The notes under the pieces are model-generated. The model was not told the origin of the DNA. It searched no databases and was given only the letters and a program-made list of their open reading frames with translations. Below are positions 17,616 through 28,072 of a stretch of 64,000 bases of DNA, piece after piece. The DNA lies in the NCBI RefSeq assembly GCF_008085915.1, contig NZ_VSJK01000006.1, positions 186,001 to 250,000 on the forward strand. The letters run 5' to 3'. The stretch comes from Oceaniovalibus sp. ACAM 378 (GTDB lineage: Bacteria > Pseudomonadota > Alphaproteobacteria > Rhodobacterales > Rhodobacteraceae). A program made the translations under genes and the position numbers. How positions within the stretch are numbered: position 1 is the stretch's first letter; each line of letters starts with the position of its first letter.

Positions 17616-18646
17616 CTACAGGATTTCATCCTCGTCGAACATCGGATCAGCCTCAAGATCGGCGGCCAACCGTTCAAGACGGCGCGCCGGATCGATCGAT
17701 GTGGCGGCGATGTGATACAGCGCGTCGCCTTCGTTCACCACGGGCATCAGGGCACGGCCAAGGATGATGCCGGGGGCAGAGGCGGTCACTTCCGCTTCGG
17801 TTTCACCAAATGGGTCGGCCACGACGGCAAGAAGCGTTCCGGCTTCGACACCTTCGCCGACTTCGCGAAAACAGCGCAAAAGACCGCCGGCGGGGGCGCG
17901 GCACCAGTTCGACGATGTGGCTTGAATCGGTGCCTCGCGCCGTTTCGGCAATCCCTTCGAGCCGATCATGCCCATGTGGTGCATCACCCGCAGAATGCCT
18001 GAAACGCCGATGCGGGCCGAGTGTTCGTCGAACCTCAGCGCCTCGCCCGCCTCGTACAGCAGGATATCGCAGCCAGTGGCGCGGGCGGCGGCACGCAGAC
18101 TGCCGTCGCGCAGCTTGGCGCGCACCACAATGGGGGCGCCAAAGGCTTCGGCCCGTTCCAGCGTCTTCTCGGAACTGGCCGATACGCGGATCTGTGGCAT
18201 GTTGGTGCGGTGCTGTGCCGCGGAATGCAGATCGATCCCAAAATCGGCCCGCGCGACAATTTCGCTCATGAACAGATAGGCCAGCCGCGCGGCAAGCGAT
18301 CCGGCAGGCGTACCCGGAAACACCCGGTTCAGATCGCGCCGGTCGGGCAGATAACGTGAATTGTTCAAGAAACCGAAGGTGTTGACGATGGGAATTACCA
18401 TCAACGTGCCCGCGATGGATTTCAACTGTGGACTGCGCAGCAGACGGCGGGCGATTTCCACGCCGATCACCTCATCCCCATGCACGGCCGCAGAAACGAA
18501 CAGCACCGGCCCCGGGCGGCGACCGTGCACCACATGTACGGACATGGTGACAGGCGTATGATCGGACAGGACCGACACCGGCAGATCGACCGTGCGCCGT
18601 TCTCCGGCGCGCAGGACGGTGCCGGCAATTTCAAAGCCCGGTACGC

Positions 18647-18650
<4 letters not shown>
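17616..18650 (-). CDS. Succinylglutamate desuccinylase/aspartoacylase family zinc hydrolase
   Basis: A 344-residue AstE/AspA-type metallo-deacylase. The zinc site is visible as HGDEVIG with His57 and Glu60, and a third ligand probably lies in GIDLHSAA near residue 149. The C-terminal 80 residues form a beta-rich domain typical of the family. The start codon overlaps the rimK-like stop by four bases (ATGA), so the two are translationally coupled. Members of this family remove acyl or amide groups from amino acids. Paired with an ATP-grasp ligase, it may hydrolyse a product of that ligase or supply its substrate; this is inference. Confidence 0.85.
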
Positions 18651-19552
<902 letters not shown>

Positions 19553-19762
19553 GGGGATGTTCCGCCGTATCCGGGGCCGCCTTGGGCCGGTCGGGGTCCG
19601 CGCCGGGGCGGCGCAAACCGTTTGACCCAATTATGCGCGATTTCGGGGGGCAAGCGCCACCCCGTTCTGCGCCCCAAAGCAAGCTGACTTTGTGATGAAT
19701 CGAAATCCACCGCGAGATCGGGCAAATTTCCATCCGCCCGATTCCGGTGACAGTCATCGCGC

Positions 19763-21583
19763 CTATTGGCCGATGGCGATACCTTCGCGGCGCGGATCGG
19801 CACCGCCCTCCAATCCATCGGCGGTGATCGCGATGGCGTGGAGGCCTGAATTCAGCTCGCGCACCGAAACCTCGAACCCCATATCGGTCAGCGGGGTTTC
19901 CAGCGCGGTGATGTCCGTGCCTTCCTCGATGTCATAAGTGCCGAAGCGATTCACCAGATGCGGCAGGGCGATGGCCTGTTGCACATCCATGCCCCAATCA
20001 AGATGGGCGATGATCGTCTTGGCGACATAGCCGATGATCCGCGAACCGCCCGGCGATCCGATCACCAGAACCGGCTTGCCGTCACGCGTCACGATGGTCG
20101 GCGCCATCGAGCTGCGCGGGCGCTTTCCCGGAGCCACCGCATTTGCGATCGGCACACCATCCGAATGCGTGGCAAAGGAGAAATCCGTCAGCTCGTTGTT
20201 CAGCAGGAAGCCGCCGGACATCAGGCGTGATCCAAAGCCGTTTTCGATGGTTGTGGTCATGGAAAGCGCGTTGCCCTCCGAATCGACAATGGAGATATGC
20301 GAGGTCGAAGGGAGCTCGATGCTGATATCATCCGCCCACTTGGCATGGTCGAAGGCGGGGTTGCCCGGCGCCACGTCCTCGAGCGCCGCGTCGCCGTTCA
20401 ACAGTTCGGCGCGCCCGGCCAGATAGGCGGGATCGACCAGCCCGGCGGTTGGCACCGGCAGAAAATCACTGTCGGCCATATATCGGCCCCGGTCGGCAAA
20501 GGCGAGCCGGGACGCATCGCCGATCAGCCGCCAGGCCTCGGCGCTGTCAGGCTCCATCGATGCCAGATCGAACCCTTCCAACAGCCCGAGGATCTGACCG
20601 ACCGTCAGCGCTCCAGAGCTTGGCGGACCCATGCCGCAGACATCGTGGGCGCGGTATGTTGCGCAGACGGCGGGGCGTTCGATCACCCGGTACAGTGCCA
20701 GATCGGTTTCGGACAAGACGCCGGGATTGCCCGTCGCGCCCTGCACCGTGGCAACGATATTGCGCGCGATGGGACCGGAATAGAACGCATCGGCGCCACC
20801 ATGGGCCAGCGCGGTCAGCGTCGCGGCATAGGCCGGGTTCTTCAGCGTGTCACCGGCGGCAATCGGTGTCCCGCCGGGCAGGAAATAGTCGCGCGTGGAC
20901 TGGGCCCCCGACAGGCCTTCGGGGTCGTCTGCAACAAGTCCGGCCAAACGCGGCGACACTTCGAACCCGTTTTCGGCCAAAGCAATGGCGTCGTCGAACA
21001 GCCCCGACCAGTTCGTCTTGCCCCAGCGCCGGTGTGCGTCCTCCAGCAACATCGGCGTGCCCGGCGTGCCGACAGAACGCCCGCCGATGACCGCATCAAG
21101 GAATTGCAGCGGCTCACCCGCGTCGTCAAGGAACAGGGTCGGGGTGGCGGCCAGCGGCGCGGTCTCGCGGGCGTCCAGCGTGGTCAATTCGCCCGTCGCC
21201 GCGTCGTACCAGACAAGGAATGCACCGCCACCAAGGCCCGAGGACTGCGGCTCGACCAGACCCAGAACCAGTTGCACGGCGATCATCGCATCCGCGGCGC
21301 TGCCCCCGGACGCCAGCACCTTTGACCCGGCCTGAACCGCCAGCGGATTGGCCGCGCTCACCATCCATTCACCTGCCTTGACCGGCGTTCCTGCCGCCTT
21401 CGCATCCAGAGCGGACTGCAATTCGGGCGATGCGGCGGCACTGACGTTTTCGGTTGCCGCCTCGGGGGCGACGGCGTCGGCGGCCTGCTGGGCGTGCAGG
21501 GGCAGGAAAAACGGCAGCGGGGCAAACACGCCGGCCAAGAGTGCGGCGCGCAGGGTGCCGCGCGTCAGGGTGCTGAGTGGCAT
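19763..21583 (-). CDS. ggt: Gamma-glutamyltransferase
   Basis: A 606-residue periplasmic N-terminal-nucleophile hydrolase that cleaves gamma-glutamyl bonds such as that of glutathione. A signal peptide spans about residues 1-31 and ends in LHAQQA. The self-cleavage site and nucleophile is Thr427 in STSHISIVD; the following 'SMTTTIENGFGSRL' and 'PRSSMAPTIV' segments are family marks. The large subunit shows 'VEPQSSGLGGGAFLVWYDA' near residue 110. An AAAAGGAT ribosome site precedes the ATG. It lies 210 bases downstream of the rimK unit's start and is divergent from the aldo/keto reductase gene. It salvages amino acids from glutathione or hydrolyses other gamma-glutamyl compounds. Confidence 0.94.
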   Translation of the reverse strand: MPLSTLTRGTLRAALLAGVFAPLPFFLPLHAQQAADAVAPEAATENVSAAASPELQSALDAKAAGTPVKAGEWMVSAANPLAVQAGSKVLASGGSAADAMIAVQLVLGLVEPQSSGLGGGAFLVWYDAATGELTTLDARETAPLAATPTLFLDDAGEPLQFLDAVIGGRSVGTPGTPMLLEDAHRRWGKTNWSGLFDDAIALAENGFEVSPRLAGLVADDPEGLSGAQSTRDYFLPGGTPIAAGDTLKNPAYAATLTALAHGGADAFYSGPIARNIVATVQGATGNPGVLSETDLALYRVIERPAVCATYRAHDVCGMGPPSSGALTVGQILGLLEGFDLASMEPDSAEAWRLIGDASRLAFADRGRYMADSDFLPVPTAGLVDPAYLAGRAELLNGDAALEDVAPGNPAFDHAKWADDISIELPSTSHISIVDSEGNALSMTTTIENGFGSRLMSGGFLLNNELTDFSFATHSDGVPIANAVAPGKRPRSSMAPTIVTRDGKPVLVIGSPGGSRIIGYVAKTIIAHLDWGMDVQQAIALPHLVNRFGTYDIEEGTDITALETPLTDMGFEVSVRELNSGLHAIAITADGLEGGADPRREGIAIGQ

Positions 21584-21702
21584 GGTACGATATCCTTTTA
21601 TGGAAACGGTTCAGGGCTCGCTCGCGTTCGAGTATGACGCCGGGGATTTGACAGTCCAGTGTCTTCGGCGGACAAGATAGATAACCGAAAAAGGATGTTC
21701 CG

Positions 21703-22734
21703 ATGACCTATCACCCCGATCCCGCCCGTTACGACCGCATGGAGTATCGCCGCTGCGGCGCGTCGGGGCTGTTGCTGCCCGCTGTTTCGCTGGGGCTGTG
21801 GCACAATTTTGGCGGCGACACCCCGCATGAAACCAAACGCGCCATCTGCCGCACGGCGTTCGACCACGGTATCACGCATTTCGATCTCGCCAATAACTAT
21901 GGCCCGCCGCCGGGTTCAGCCGAAGTGGCGTTCGGAGAGATCCTGCGCAGTGATTTCGCGGGATATCGTGACGAACTGGTGATCTCGTCCAAGGCGGGCT
22001 ACAAGATGTGGGACGGCCCCTATGGTCAGTTGGGGTCGCGCAAATATCTCATCGCGTCCTGTGATGCCTCGCTGAAACGGCTAGGCGTCGACTATGTTGA
22101 TATTTTCTATTCCCACCGGTTCGATCCCGACACGCCGCTTGAGGAAACCATGGGCGCGCTGGACCAGATCGTGCGCTCAGGCAAGGCGCTCTATGTCGGG
22201 ATCTCGTCGTATAATTCCGAACGCACCCGCGCGGCGGCGGCGATCCTCAAGGAATTGGGAACGCCCTGCGTGATCCATCAGCCGTCCTATAACCTTCTGA
22301 ACCGCTGGATCGAACGGGACGGGTTAAAGGACACGCTCACCGATCTCGGGGTCGGCTCAATCGCCTTTACCGCGCTGGCGCAGGGGATGCTGACCAAGAA
22401 ATACTTGGGCGGCATTCCAGAAGGCAGCCGTGCGTCACAGGGTAAATCCCTAGCACCTGGCAAGATCACGGAACAGGCCATCGACAGTATCCGCAAACTG
22501 AATGCGATTGCCGAACGGCGCGGCCAGACCTTGGCACAGATGGCCATTGCCTGGGTGTTGCGCGGCGGTGGCATCACCACTGCACTGATCGGCGCAAGCA
22601 AGCCTGAACAGGTCATCGATTGCGCCGGCGCGGTGAACAACCTTGATTTCTCCGACGCCGAACTTGCCGAAATCGACTCGGTGGCGCAGGAAGAAGATAT
22701 CAACCTCTGGGCACAGTCGAGCGAGGGCGCGTGA
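21703..22734 (+). CDS. mgrA: Aldo/keto reductase, YghZ/MgrA type
   Basis: A 343-residue aldo/keto reductase. The opening '[19 protein letters not shown]' and '[20 protein letters not shown]' match the YghZ subgroup, which reduces L-glyceraldehyde 3-phosphate and related aldehydes and also resembles potassium-channel beta subunits. The catalytic tetrad is readable: Asp in FDLANNY, Tyr of the same motif, Lys in SSKAGYKMW, and His in YSHRFD. A ribosome site AAAGGA lies before the ATG. The cofactor-binding C-terminus '[20 protein letters not shown]' is present. It is divergent from ggt with 119 bases between them. Confidence 0.9.
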   Translation: MTYHPDPARYDRMEYRRCGASGLLLPAVSLGLWHNFGGDTPHETKRAICRTAFDHGITHFDLANNYGPPPGSAEVAFGEILRSDFAGYRDELVISSKAGYKMWDGPYGQLGSRKYLIASCDASLKRLGVDYVDIFYSHRFDPDTPLEETMGALDQIVRSGKALYVGISSYNSERTRAAAAILKELGTPCVIHQPSYNLLNRWIERDGLKDTLTDLGVGSIAFTALAQGMLTKKYLGGIPEGSRASQGKSLAPGKITEQAIDSIRKLNAIAERRGQTLAQMAIAWVLRGGGITTALIGASKPEQVIDCAGAVNNLDFSDAELAEIDSVAQEEDINLWAQSSEGA

Positions 22735-22751
22735 GGCAGGCCCTGCGCCGT

Positions 22752-22788
22752 CTCCGGCTTCTTCTTTGCAAAAATACTCCCGCCGGAG
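22752..22788. repeat. Probable dispersed intergenic element of Rhodobacteraceae with inverted ends
   Basis: CTCCGGC at 22752-22758 and GCCGGAG at 22782-22788 flank a 23-base core with a pyrimidine-rich stretch and GCAAAAATACTCC. I recall very similar stretches recurring between genes of many Rhodobacteraceae, but no search was run. It sits just after the aldo/keto reductase stop and may act as a terminator or mRNA 3'-end element. Confidence 0.5.
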
Positions 22789-22834
22789 GCATCCCGACGG
22801 CGCTGCTCTCACTGGCGTCTGCGTGTCCCACAGG

Positions 22835-23446
22835 ATGATCGCCCATGGACCGGGCTGGCCCATCGCCCGGGCCGGGCAGCGTGTGGGCCTTTTGGGCGGG
22901 TCGTTCGATCCGCCCCACGCGGGGCATGTGCACATCACCCGCGAGGCGTTAAAGCGATTCGATCTGGATCATGTCTGGTGGCTGGTCAGCCCCGGCAATC
23001 CGTTGAAATCCAGAGGCCCGGCGCCGATCGAGCAGCGGTTGGAGGCAGCGCGGGCGGTGATGGACCATCCGCGCGTGCGGATTACCGATCTGGAGCGGCG
23101 GTTGGGCACACGCTATACTGCGGAAACGGTGACGGCGCTGATCCGGCGTTATCCCGGCGTCAAATTCGTCTGGCTGATGGGGGCCGACAGTCTGGCGGAA
23201 TTCCATAAGTGGGACAATTACCGATCAATCTTCGACTCTGTATCCATCGGCGTGCTGGCGCGTCCGGGGCAAAGGATCTCGGCGCGGATGTCTCCGGCGG
23301 CGGAACAGTTTGCTGCATACCGGTTGCGCGGCCGGCAGGCGATGCTGCTGGGCCGTCGTTCGCCGCCGGATTGGTGTTTCATCAACATTCCAATGAACAC
23401 GATGTCGTCAAGCGCGATCCGTGCGGCCGGCAAGTGGCAGGGTTAG
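22835..23446 (+). CDS. nadD: Nicotinate-nucleotide adenylyltransferase
   Basis: A 203-residue nucleotidyltransferase that makes deamido-NAD from nicotinate mononucleotide and ATP in NAD synthesis. The HxGH-type site is [13 protein letters not shown] near residues 19-31, with [18 protein letters not shown] in the middle and 'MSSSAIRA' (the ISSTxIR-like motif) near the end, all diagnostic of NadD. I chose the ATG at 22835; the upstream in-frame extension runs through the aldo/keto reductase 3' end and an intergenic repeat. The ribosome site is weak. The usual neighbours (rsfS, proA) are absent. Confidence 0.9.
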   Translation: MIAHGPGWPIARAGQRVGLLGGSFDPPHAGHVHITREALKRFDLDHVWWLVSPGNPLKSRGPAPIEQRLEAARAVMDHPRVRITDLERRLGTRYTAETVTALIRRYPGVKFVWLMGADSLAEFHKWDNYRSIFDSVSIGVLARPGQRISARMSPAAEQFAAYRLRGRQAMLLGRRSPPDWCFINIPMNTMSSSAIRAAGKWQG

Positions 23447-23574
23447 GGTTGCAGCCACCGGCACGGCAGCGTTAATCATTTGAAAGGGCCGCGCGAGGGT
23501 ATCGAGCGGTCACGCGGTACGATCCCTGCCGGGGCCGGATCGCGCAGTGTCGGAACATCGGGGGAGTGGTACGA

Positions 23575-25056
23575 GTGAACCTTTCGCGGCGCATGATCCT
23601 GAGCGGGCTGCTGGCCAGTGCTGCGGTGCCCGCATGGGCCGAAGCACCGGAGCGGTCGATCCGTCCGCTCGCCCGCGCCTCCGATCTTTCCAAGCAGCCC
23701 AAGCAGGTCCAGCGGGCGATCAAATCAGCCGAAGACATGGTGGCCGAGGCGAGGCTCGGCGGCAAGGTCAGCTTTGCCGTGGCGGATGCGCGCACCGGCG
23801 AGTTGTTGGAAACCGGCTCGCCGCTGTTGGGCCAACCCCCGGCGAGCACGGCGAAGGCGCTGACGTCTCTCTACGCGCTTGAAACACTTGGGCCGGAGTA
23901 CCGGTTCACAACCCGACTGGTGGCAACCGGTCCGGTGACCAATGGGCGGATCGATGGCGATCTGGTGTTGGTCGGCGGTGGCGATCCGACGCTGGACACC
24001 AATGCTCTGGCCGAAATGGCGGCTGACCTTAAAAAGGCCGGCGTGCGCGAAATTTCAGGCAAGTTCCGGGTCTGGGCCGGCGCGATGCCCTATGTGCGCG
24101 CGCTCGAACCTGCGCAGCCGGATCATCTGAGCTATAATCCCAGCCTGAGTGGGCTGAACCTGAATTACAACCGCGTGCATTTCGAGTGGAAACAGACCGG
24201 ATCGGATTACTCGGTCACAATGGATGCGCGGGCCGGCCGGTATCGCCCCGACGTGACCGTGGCGCGGATGAGCGTCGTCGACCGCTCTCTTCCGGTCTAC
24301 ACCTATGCCGATGCGAATGGGCGTGACGAGTGGACGGTAGCGCGTTCGGCATTGGGCAGCGGCGGGGCGCGCTGGCTGCCGGTGCGACGTCCCGATCTGT
24401 ATGCTGGCGAGGTGTTGCAGACACTCGCGCGTTCTCAGGGCATCATTCTGGGCGATTCGGTTGAAATCGCGACATCGGATCAGGGCACGGAACTGGTTAC
24501 CCGGAAAAGCGCCCCCTTGCCCGATGTGCTTCGCGACATGTTGAAGTATTCCACGAACCTGACGGCCGAGCTGGTTGGTTTGACCACAAGCGCGCAGGCG
24601 GGCGGATCGTTGCGCGGATTGATCGACAGCGCGGCGCATATGAACGGTTGGCTGAAGCGGACCGGCGACGCCGGATCGGCGCGGCTGGTCGATCATTCCG
24701 GCTTAAGTGGCGAATCCCGGATCAGCGCCGCCGACATGGTGAGCATGCTGGTGAAGGCGCCGCAGCGCGACAGGCTGCGCGGGCTGATGAAAAGCTATCC
24801 TCTGGAAGACCGTCCGGGCGTGGTGGTGCAGGCCAAGACAGGGACGCTGAACTTTGTCAGCGCCTTGGTGGGCTATGTGAGTTCGCCCGGCAGTCCGGAT
24901 CTGGCCTTCGCGATCTTCTGTGCCGACCCGCCCCGCCGCGATGCGCTGAGCGAGGCCGAAATGGAAAGTCCAGACGGCGGCAAGGCATGGCTCCAGCGGG
25001 CGCGCAGGCTGCAACGGCAATTGCTGGCGCGCTGGTCTTCGATACATGCAACCTGA
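23575..25056 (+). CDS. dacB: D-alanyl-D-alanine carboxypeptidase/endopeptidase, PBP4 type (S13)
   Basis: A 493-residue penicillin-binding protein that trims or cleaves peptide cross-links in peptidoglycan. A signal peptide (residues 1-22, SRRMILSGLL core with a twin-arginine-like start) directs it to the periplasm. The S13 catalytic motifs are all present: SxxK with Ser91 and Lys94 (STAK), SxN with Ser326 and Asn328 (STN), and KTG from Lys421. The large insert between the first two motifs is typical of PBP4. I prefer the GTG at 23575, about nine bases after GGGGGAG, over the GTG at 23566 that abuts it. Confidence 0.92.
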   Translation: MNLSRRMILSGLLASAAVPAWAEAPERSIRPLARASDLSKQPKQVQRAIKSAEDMVAEARLGGKVSFAVADARTGELLETGSPLLGQPPASTAKALTSLYALETLGPEYRFTTRLVATGPVTNGRIDGDLVLVGGGDPTLDTNALAEMAADLKKAGVREISGKFRVWAGAMPYVRALEPAQPDHLSYNPSLSGLNLNYNRVHFEWKQTGSDYSVTMDARAGRYRPDVTVARMSVVDRSLPVYTYADANGRDEWTVARSALGSGGARWLPVRRPDLYAGEVLQTLARSQGIILGDSVEIATSDQGTELVTRKSAPLPDVLRDMLKYSTNLTAELVGLTTSAQAGGSLRGLIDSAAHMNGWLKRTGDAGSARLVDHSGLSGESRISAADMVSMLVKAPQRDRLRGLMKSYPLEDRPGVVVQAKTGTLNFVSALVGYVSSPGSPDLAFAIFCADPPRRDALSEAEMESPDGGKAWLQRARRLQRQLLARWSSIHAT

Positions 25057-25141
25057 CGTTTATCCGGGCGCTTGATCGGAACGTCGCGCATCGGATTTTA
25101 CGCGCTTGGTGCGCGTCCAGCAGATGCGCTGGTGATTCCCG

Positions 25142-25177
25142 GCTTTGTCAGAGCCGTGCAGGGCGCCCTGACAAAGC
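25142..25177. terminator. Long perfect hairpin between convergent dacB and terB-like genes
   Basis: GCTTTGTCAG and CTGACAAAGC form perfect 10-bp arms around 16 bases. It lies 85 bases after the dacB stop and 19 bases from the TerB-like stop, so it could serve both genes. There is no T-run on either strand. The loop includes a second perfect palindrome CAGGGCGCCCTG (25159-25170), so alternative folding is possible. Confidence 0.6.
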
Positions 25178-25196
25178 TGATGGGGCACAACCCCCG

Positions 25197-25610
25197 TTAA
25201 AGTGTCAGGTGCCGCGCCCTTGCCGCGCGTTCGATGGCGGCGGCGTGCAGGCGGTCGAGGTTCAGCTCGTAGCGGATTTCTTCGAGCAGGCGCAGTTCCT
25301 GTTCTTCGATGTGCCCATCGGCGGCAGCAACGTCGCAGGCCATGGCATAGGCGGTTTCATACAGCTTTTCCGGCAGGTTGTCGCGGATCAGGCCGAACAG
25401 GGCGTCAAGTCCGTCTTCCTCGGAGAACAGATCGAACACCACTTCTGCCACGGCCCGGATACGATCCTGATCGAAATCCGCAAAGACCGGCAGGTGGTTG
25501 ACGATACGCTCAATCGTCAGCAGTTCGGCGGTGCGCACGGTTTCATCCGAAGCGGAGATTGCGATCATCACTGCCACGAGGCAATCCTGTGGCGTGAGCG
25601 ATTGGGCCAT
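25197..25610 (-). CDS. TerB-family protein
   Basis: A 137-residue, all-helical protein of the TerB/DjlA-N family. Conserved marks are '[20 protein letters not shown]' and '[21 protein letters not shown]', the second with the acidic D-x-x-x-x-x-E pattern that may bind metal. There is no signal or membrane segment. The family is named for tellurite resistance but single TerB proteins such as this are of unknown role. The ATG at 25610 is chosen; the longer frame runs into lysK. It is divergent from lysK, an arrangement I recall from related genomes. Confidence 0.8.
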   Translation of the reverse strand: MAQSLTPQDCLVAVMIAISASDETVRTAELLTIERIVNHLPVFADFDQDRIRAVAEVVFDLFSEEDGLDALFGLIRDNLPEKLYETAYAMACDVAAADGHIEEQELRLLEEIRYELNLDRLHAAAIERAARARHLTL

Positions 25611-25653
25611 GTCGTTCAAGGTCTTTCCTGTCCTGTCTGATCGCGCCACAATA

Positions 25654-25682
25654 TTGACGCCGACCGGGTGGGGCAATAGGGA
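25654..25682 (+). promoter_or_regulatory. Candidate lysK promoter
   Basis: TTGACG at 25654-25659, a 17-base spacer, and TAGGGA at 25677-25682. The -35 and spacing are good, the -10 is poor. It ends 52 bases before the lysK start. Confidence 0.3.
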
Positions 25683-25734
25683 GTGGCGGTTGCAGGCGGC
25701 CGATGAGCGAAACCGGGCCGCAAAGGAGACAGAA

Positions 25735-27312
25735 ATGAGCACATTGCGCGATGCCGCCATGAAATCGAAGGCCTGGCCATTCGAAGAGGCGCGTGCCTTG
25801 CTCAAACGCTATGCCAAGGGACCGCCCGAAAAGGGCTTTGTGCTGTTCGAGACGGGCTATGGTCCGTCCGGCCTGCCGCATATCGGAACCTTCGGAGAAG
25901 TGCAGCGCACAACGATGATCCGCCGCGCGTTCGAGCTGATCTCGGACATTCCCACCCGGCTGATCTGTTTTTCCGACGATCTGGACGGGATGCGCAAGGT
26001 GCCGGGCAATGTGCCTGATCCCGAGGGGCTGCGCGAACATCTGCAACGTCCGCTGACATCCGTGCCCGATCCATTCGGCACCCACGCCAGTTTCGGCGAT
26101 CACAATAATGCCATGCTGCGCCGGTTTCTGGATACCTTCGGATTCGAATACGAATTCATCAGCGCCACTGAATTCTATCGCTCGGGCCAGTTCGATGATG
26201 TGCTGCGGCTGGCTGCCGAGCGATATGACGCGATCATGGGGGTTATGCTGCCAAGTCTGCGCGAAGAGCGCCGGCAGAGCTATTCCTGTTTCCTGCCGAT
26301 CCACCCCGAGACGGGACGCATCCTGTATGTGCCGATGAAGAACGTCGACGGTGTGCGGGGCGAGATCACCTTTGATGACGAAGACGGGCGCGAGTGGACG
26401 CTGCCGGTGACCGGTGGCAACGTCAAATTGCAGTGGAAGCCGGATTTCGGTGCCCGTTGGGCGGCGCTGGATGTGGATTTCGAGATGTACGGCAAGGATC
26501 ACAGCACCAATACGCCGATCTATGACGGAATTTGCGAGATTCTGGGCGGGCGCAAGCCGAACCATTTCACCTATGAACTGTTCCTTGACGACAAGGGTCA
26601 GAAGATCTCGAAGTCCTCGGGCAATGGGCTGACCATCGACGAATGGCTGACCTATGCCTCGACCGAGAGCCTTGGGTATTTCATGTATCAGAAACCCAAG
26701 ACGGCCAAGCGGATGTATTTCGACGTAATCCCCAAGGCGGTTGACGAATATCATCAGCAGTTGCGCGCCTATGCGACGCAGGATGCAGCCCAGCGGCTTA
26801 ACAATCCGGTGTTCCACATTCACGGAGCCGACGTGCCTGTAAGCACGATGGTGGTGCCTTTTGCCATGTTGCTGAATCTGGCCAGTGTTTCGGGGGCCGA
26901 GGACAAAGAGGCGCTGTGGGGCTTTATCCGCCGCTATGCGCCCAAAGCTTCGGCTGAAACGAATGTTGATCTGGATGCGGCTGCGGGTTTCGCGGTGCGG
27001 TATTACAATGATTTCGTGAAGCCCGGAAAGGTTTATCGTCTGCCCAATGACCGCGAGCGGACCGCGCTGGAAGATCTGCGTGCCCGGTTGGTGGAATGGG
27101 ATGGCGGGCTGGACGCGGATGCGTTGCAGACGATGGTCTTTGCCGTCGGCACCGAGCACGGGTTCGAGCCGCTGCGCGATTGGTTCAAGGCTTTGTACGA
27201 AGTACTTTTAGGCGCATCGCAGGGACCGCGCTTTGGCGGGTTCATTGCGCTTTATGGCGTCGAGGAATCGGTGGCGCTGCTCGATCAGGCACTGGCCGGC
27301 GATCTGGCGTGA
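25735..27312 (+). CDS. lysK: Lysyl-tRNA synthetase, class I
   Basis: A 525-residue class I enzyme that charges tRNA-Lys; alphaproteobacteria commonly use this type in place of the class II LysS. The HIGH-type site is [11 protein letters not shown] near residue 46 and the KMSKS-type loop is KISKS at 290-294. '[15 protein letters not shown]', '[14 protein letters not shown]' and '[17 protein letters not shown]' are further family marks. The C-terminal helical part covers about 400-525. The ATG at 25735 follows AAAGGAGA at ideal spacing. A strong terminator hairpin follows the gene. Confidence 0.95.
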   Translation: MSTLRDAAMKSKAWPFEEARALLKRYAKGPPEKGFVLFETGYGPSGLPHIGTFGEVQRTTMIRRAFELISDIPTRLICFSDDLDGMRKVPGNVPDPEGLREHLQRPLTSVPDPFGTHASFGDHNNAMLRRFLDTFGFEYEFISATEFYRSGQFDDVLRLAAERYDAIMGVMLPSLREERRQSYSCFLPIHPETGRILYVPMKNVDGVRGEITFDDEDGREWTLPVTGGNVKLQWKPDFGARWAALDVDFEMYGKDHSTNTPIYDGICEILGGRKPNHFTYELFLDDKGQKISKSSGNGLTIDEWLTYASTESLGYFMYQKPKTAKRMYFDVIPKAVDEYHQQLRAYATQDAAQRLNNPVFHIHGADVPVSTMVVPFAMLLNLASVSGAEDKEALWGFIRRYAPKASAETNVDLDAAAGFAVRYYNDFVKPGKVYRLPNDRERTALEDLRARLVEWDGGLDADALQTMVFAVGTEHGFEPLRDWFKALYEVLLGASQGPRFGGFIALYGVEESVALLDQALAGDLA

Positions 27313-27326
27313 ATCCAGTCGTCCAG

Positions 27327-27356
27327 CGGCGCGGCTCCTTGCGAGTCGCGCCGTTT
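27327..27356 (+). terminator. Terminator after lysK
   Basis: An 11-bp stem (one G-U pair) with a 5-base CTTGC loop, arms at 27327-27337 and 27343-27353, then TTT. It begins 15 bases after the lysK stop. The T-run is short but the stem is the strongest in this region. Confidence 0.7.
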
Positions 27357-27484
27357 GGCACAAGCGCGGGCACCGGGCACTGTTTCACTTGCCTGAACCA
27401 CGGTTTGCGAAATTTCTGACTGAAACGTGAAACTGCATCCGGTTTCTTGACGTGTATGCTGTCAATGAAACCGGGAGACATGCC

Positions 27485-27904
27485 ATGGGAAAGTTCCTTC
27501 TGATCGTGACGATGATCGTCGGGCTGTCGGGCCATGTTCGCGCCCAGACCAATGAGGCAATACCCGATCCGGCCATCGAGGCGGTGATCCAAAGCCAGAT
27601 CGACGCCTTCCGGGCCGATGATTTCGCCAAGGCGTTCACCTTTGCCTCCCCCACGATCCAAGGCATCTTTGGCACGGTCGATCGATTTGCTGCGATGGTG
27701 CGGCAGGGTTTCCCCATGGTGCAGGACCCGGACGAGGTGCGGTTTCTGGAACTGCGCAGCATCCGCGGCGAGGTGTGGCAAAAGGTGTTGGTGCGCGATG
27801 CCTCGGGTGCCTATCACGCGCTGGACTACCAAATGATCCCATCCGGTGACGGATGGCAGATCGACGGTGTCCAGCTGCTTCGTGCGCCGCAGGTCGGTGC
27901 CTGA
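27485..27904 (+). CDS. Exported DUF4864 protein
   Basis: A 139-residue protein with a signal peptide (residues 1-20, ending VRA-Q). The mature part matches DUF4864: 'IPDPAIEAVIQSQIDAFRAD', 'AKAFTFASPTIQGIFGT', then 'MVRQGFPMV' and 'YQMIPSGDGWQIDGV'. The domain belongs to the NTF2-like cone fold and has no known function. The ATG at 27485 follows GGGAGA. It stands alone, after the lysK terminator and before the beta-helix gene. Confidence 0.82.
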   Translation: MGKFLLIVTMIVGLSGHVRAQTNEAIPDPAIEAVIQSQIDAFRADDFAKAFTFASPTIQGIFGTVDRFAAMVRQGFPMVQDPDEVRFLELRSIRGEVWQKVLVRDASGAYHALDYQMIPSGDGWQIDGVQLLRAPQVGA

Positions 27905-28072
27905 GATCCACGCAACGCGCGATCGTCCAAGTCCCGGTTAAGACCCCGTTGCTATCCCTTTCGCCCGAAGATCACGCCATTTGACATCACGCGTTTCCCG
28001 TTGGCCCAAAGCCGCCGTCGGGAAGGTTTTGTCGGGTCGCGCGGTCGGTATGGGCGCAGGAAAGGGACACCG

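Noticed and set aside
25543-27159. 538-codon minus-strand frame opposite lysK
   Set aside because: Antisense to an intact, diagnostic lysyl-tRNA synthetase with no independent support.
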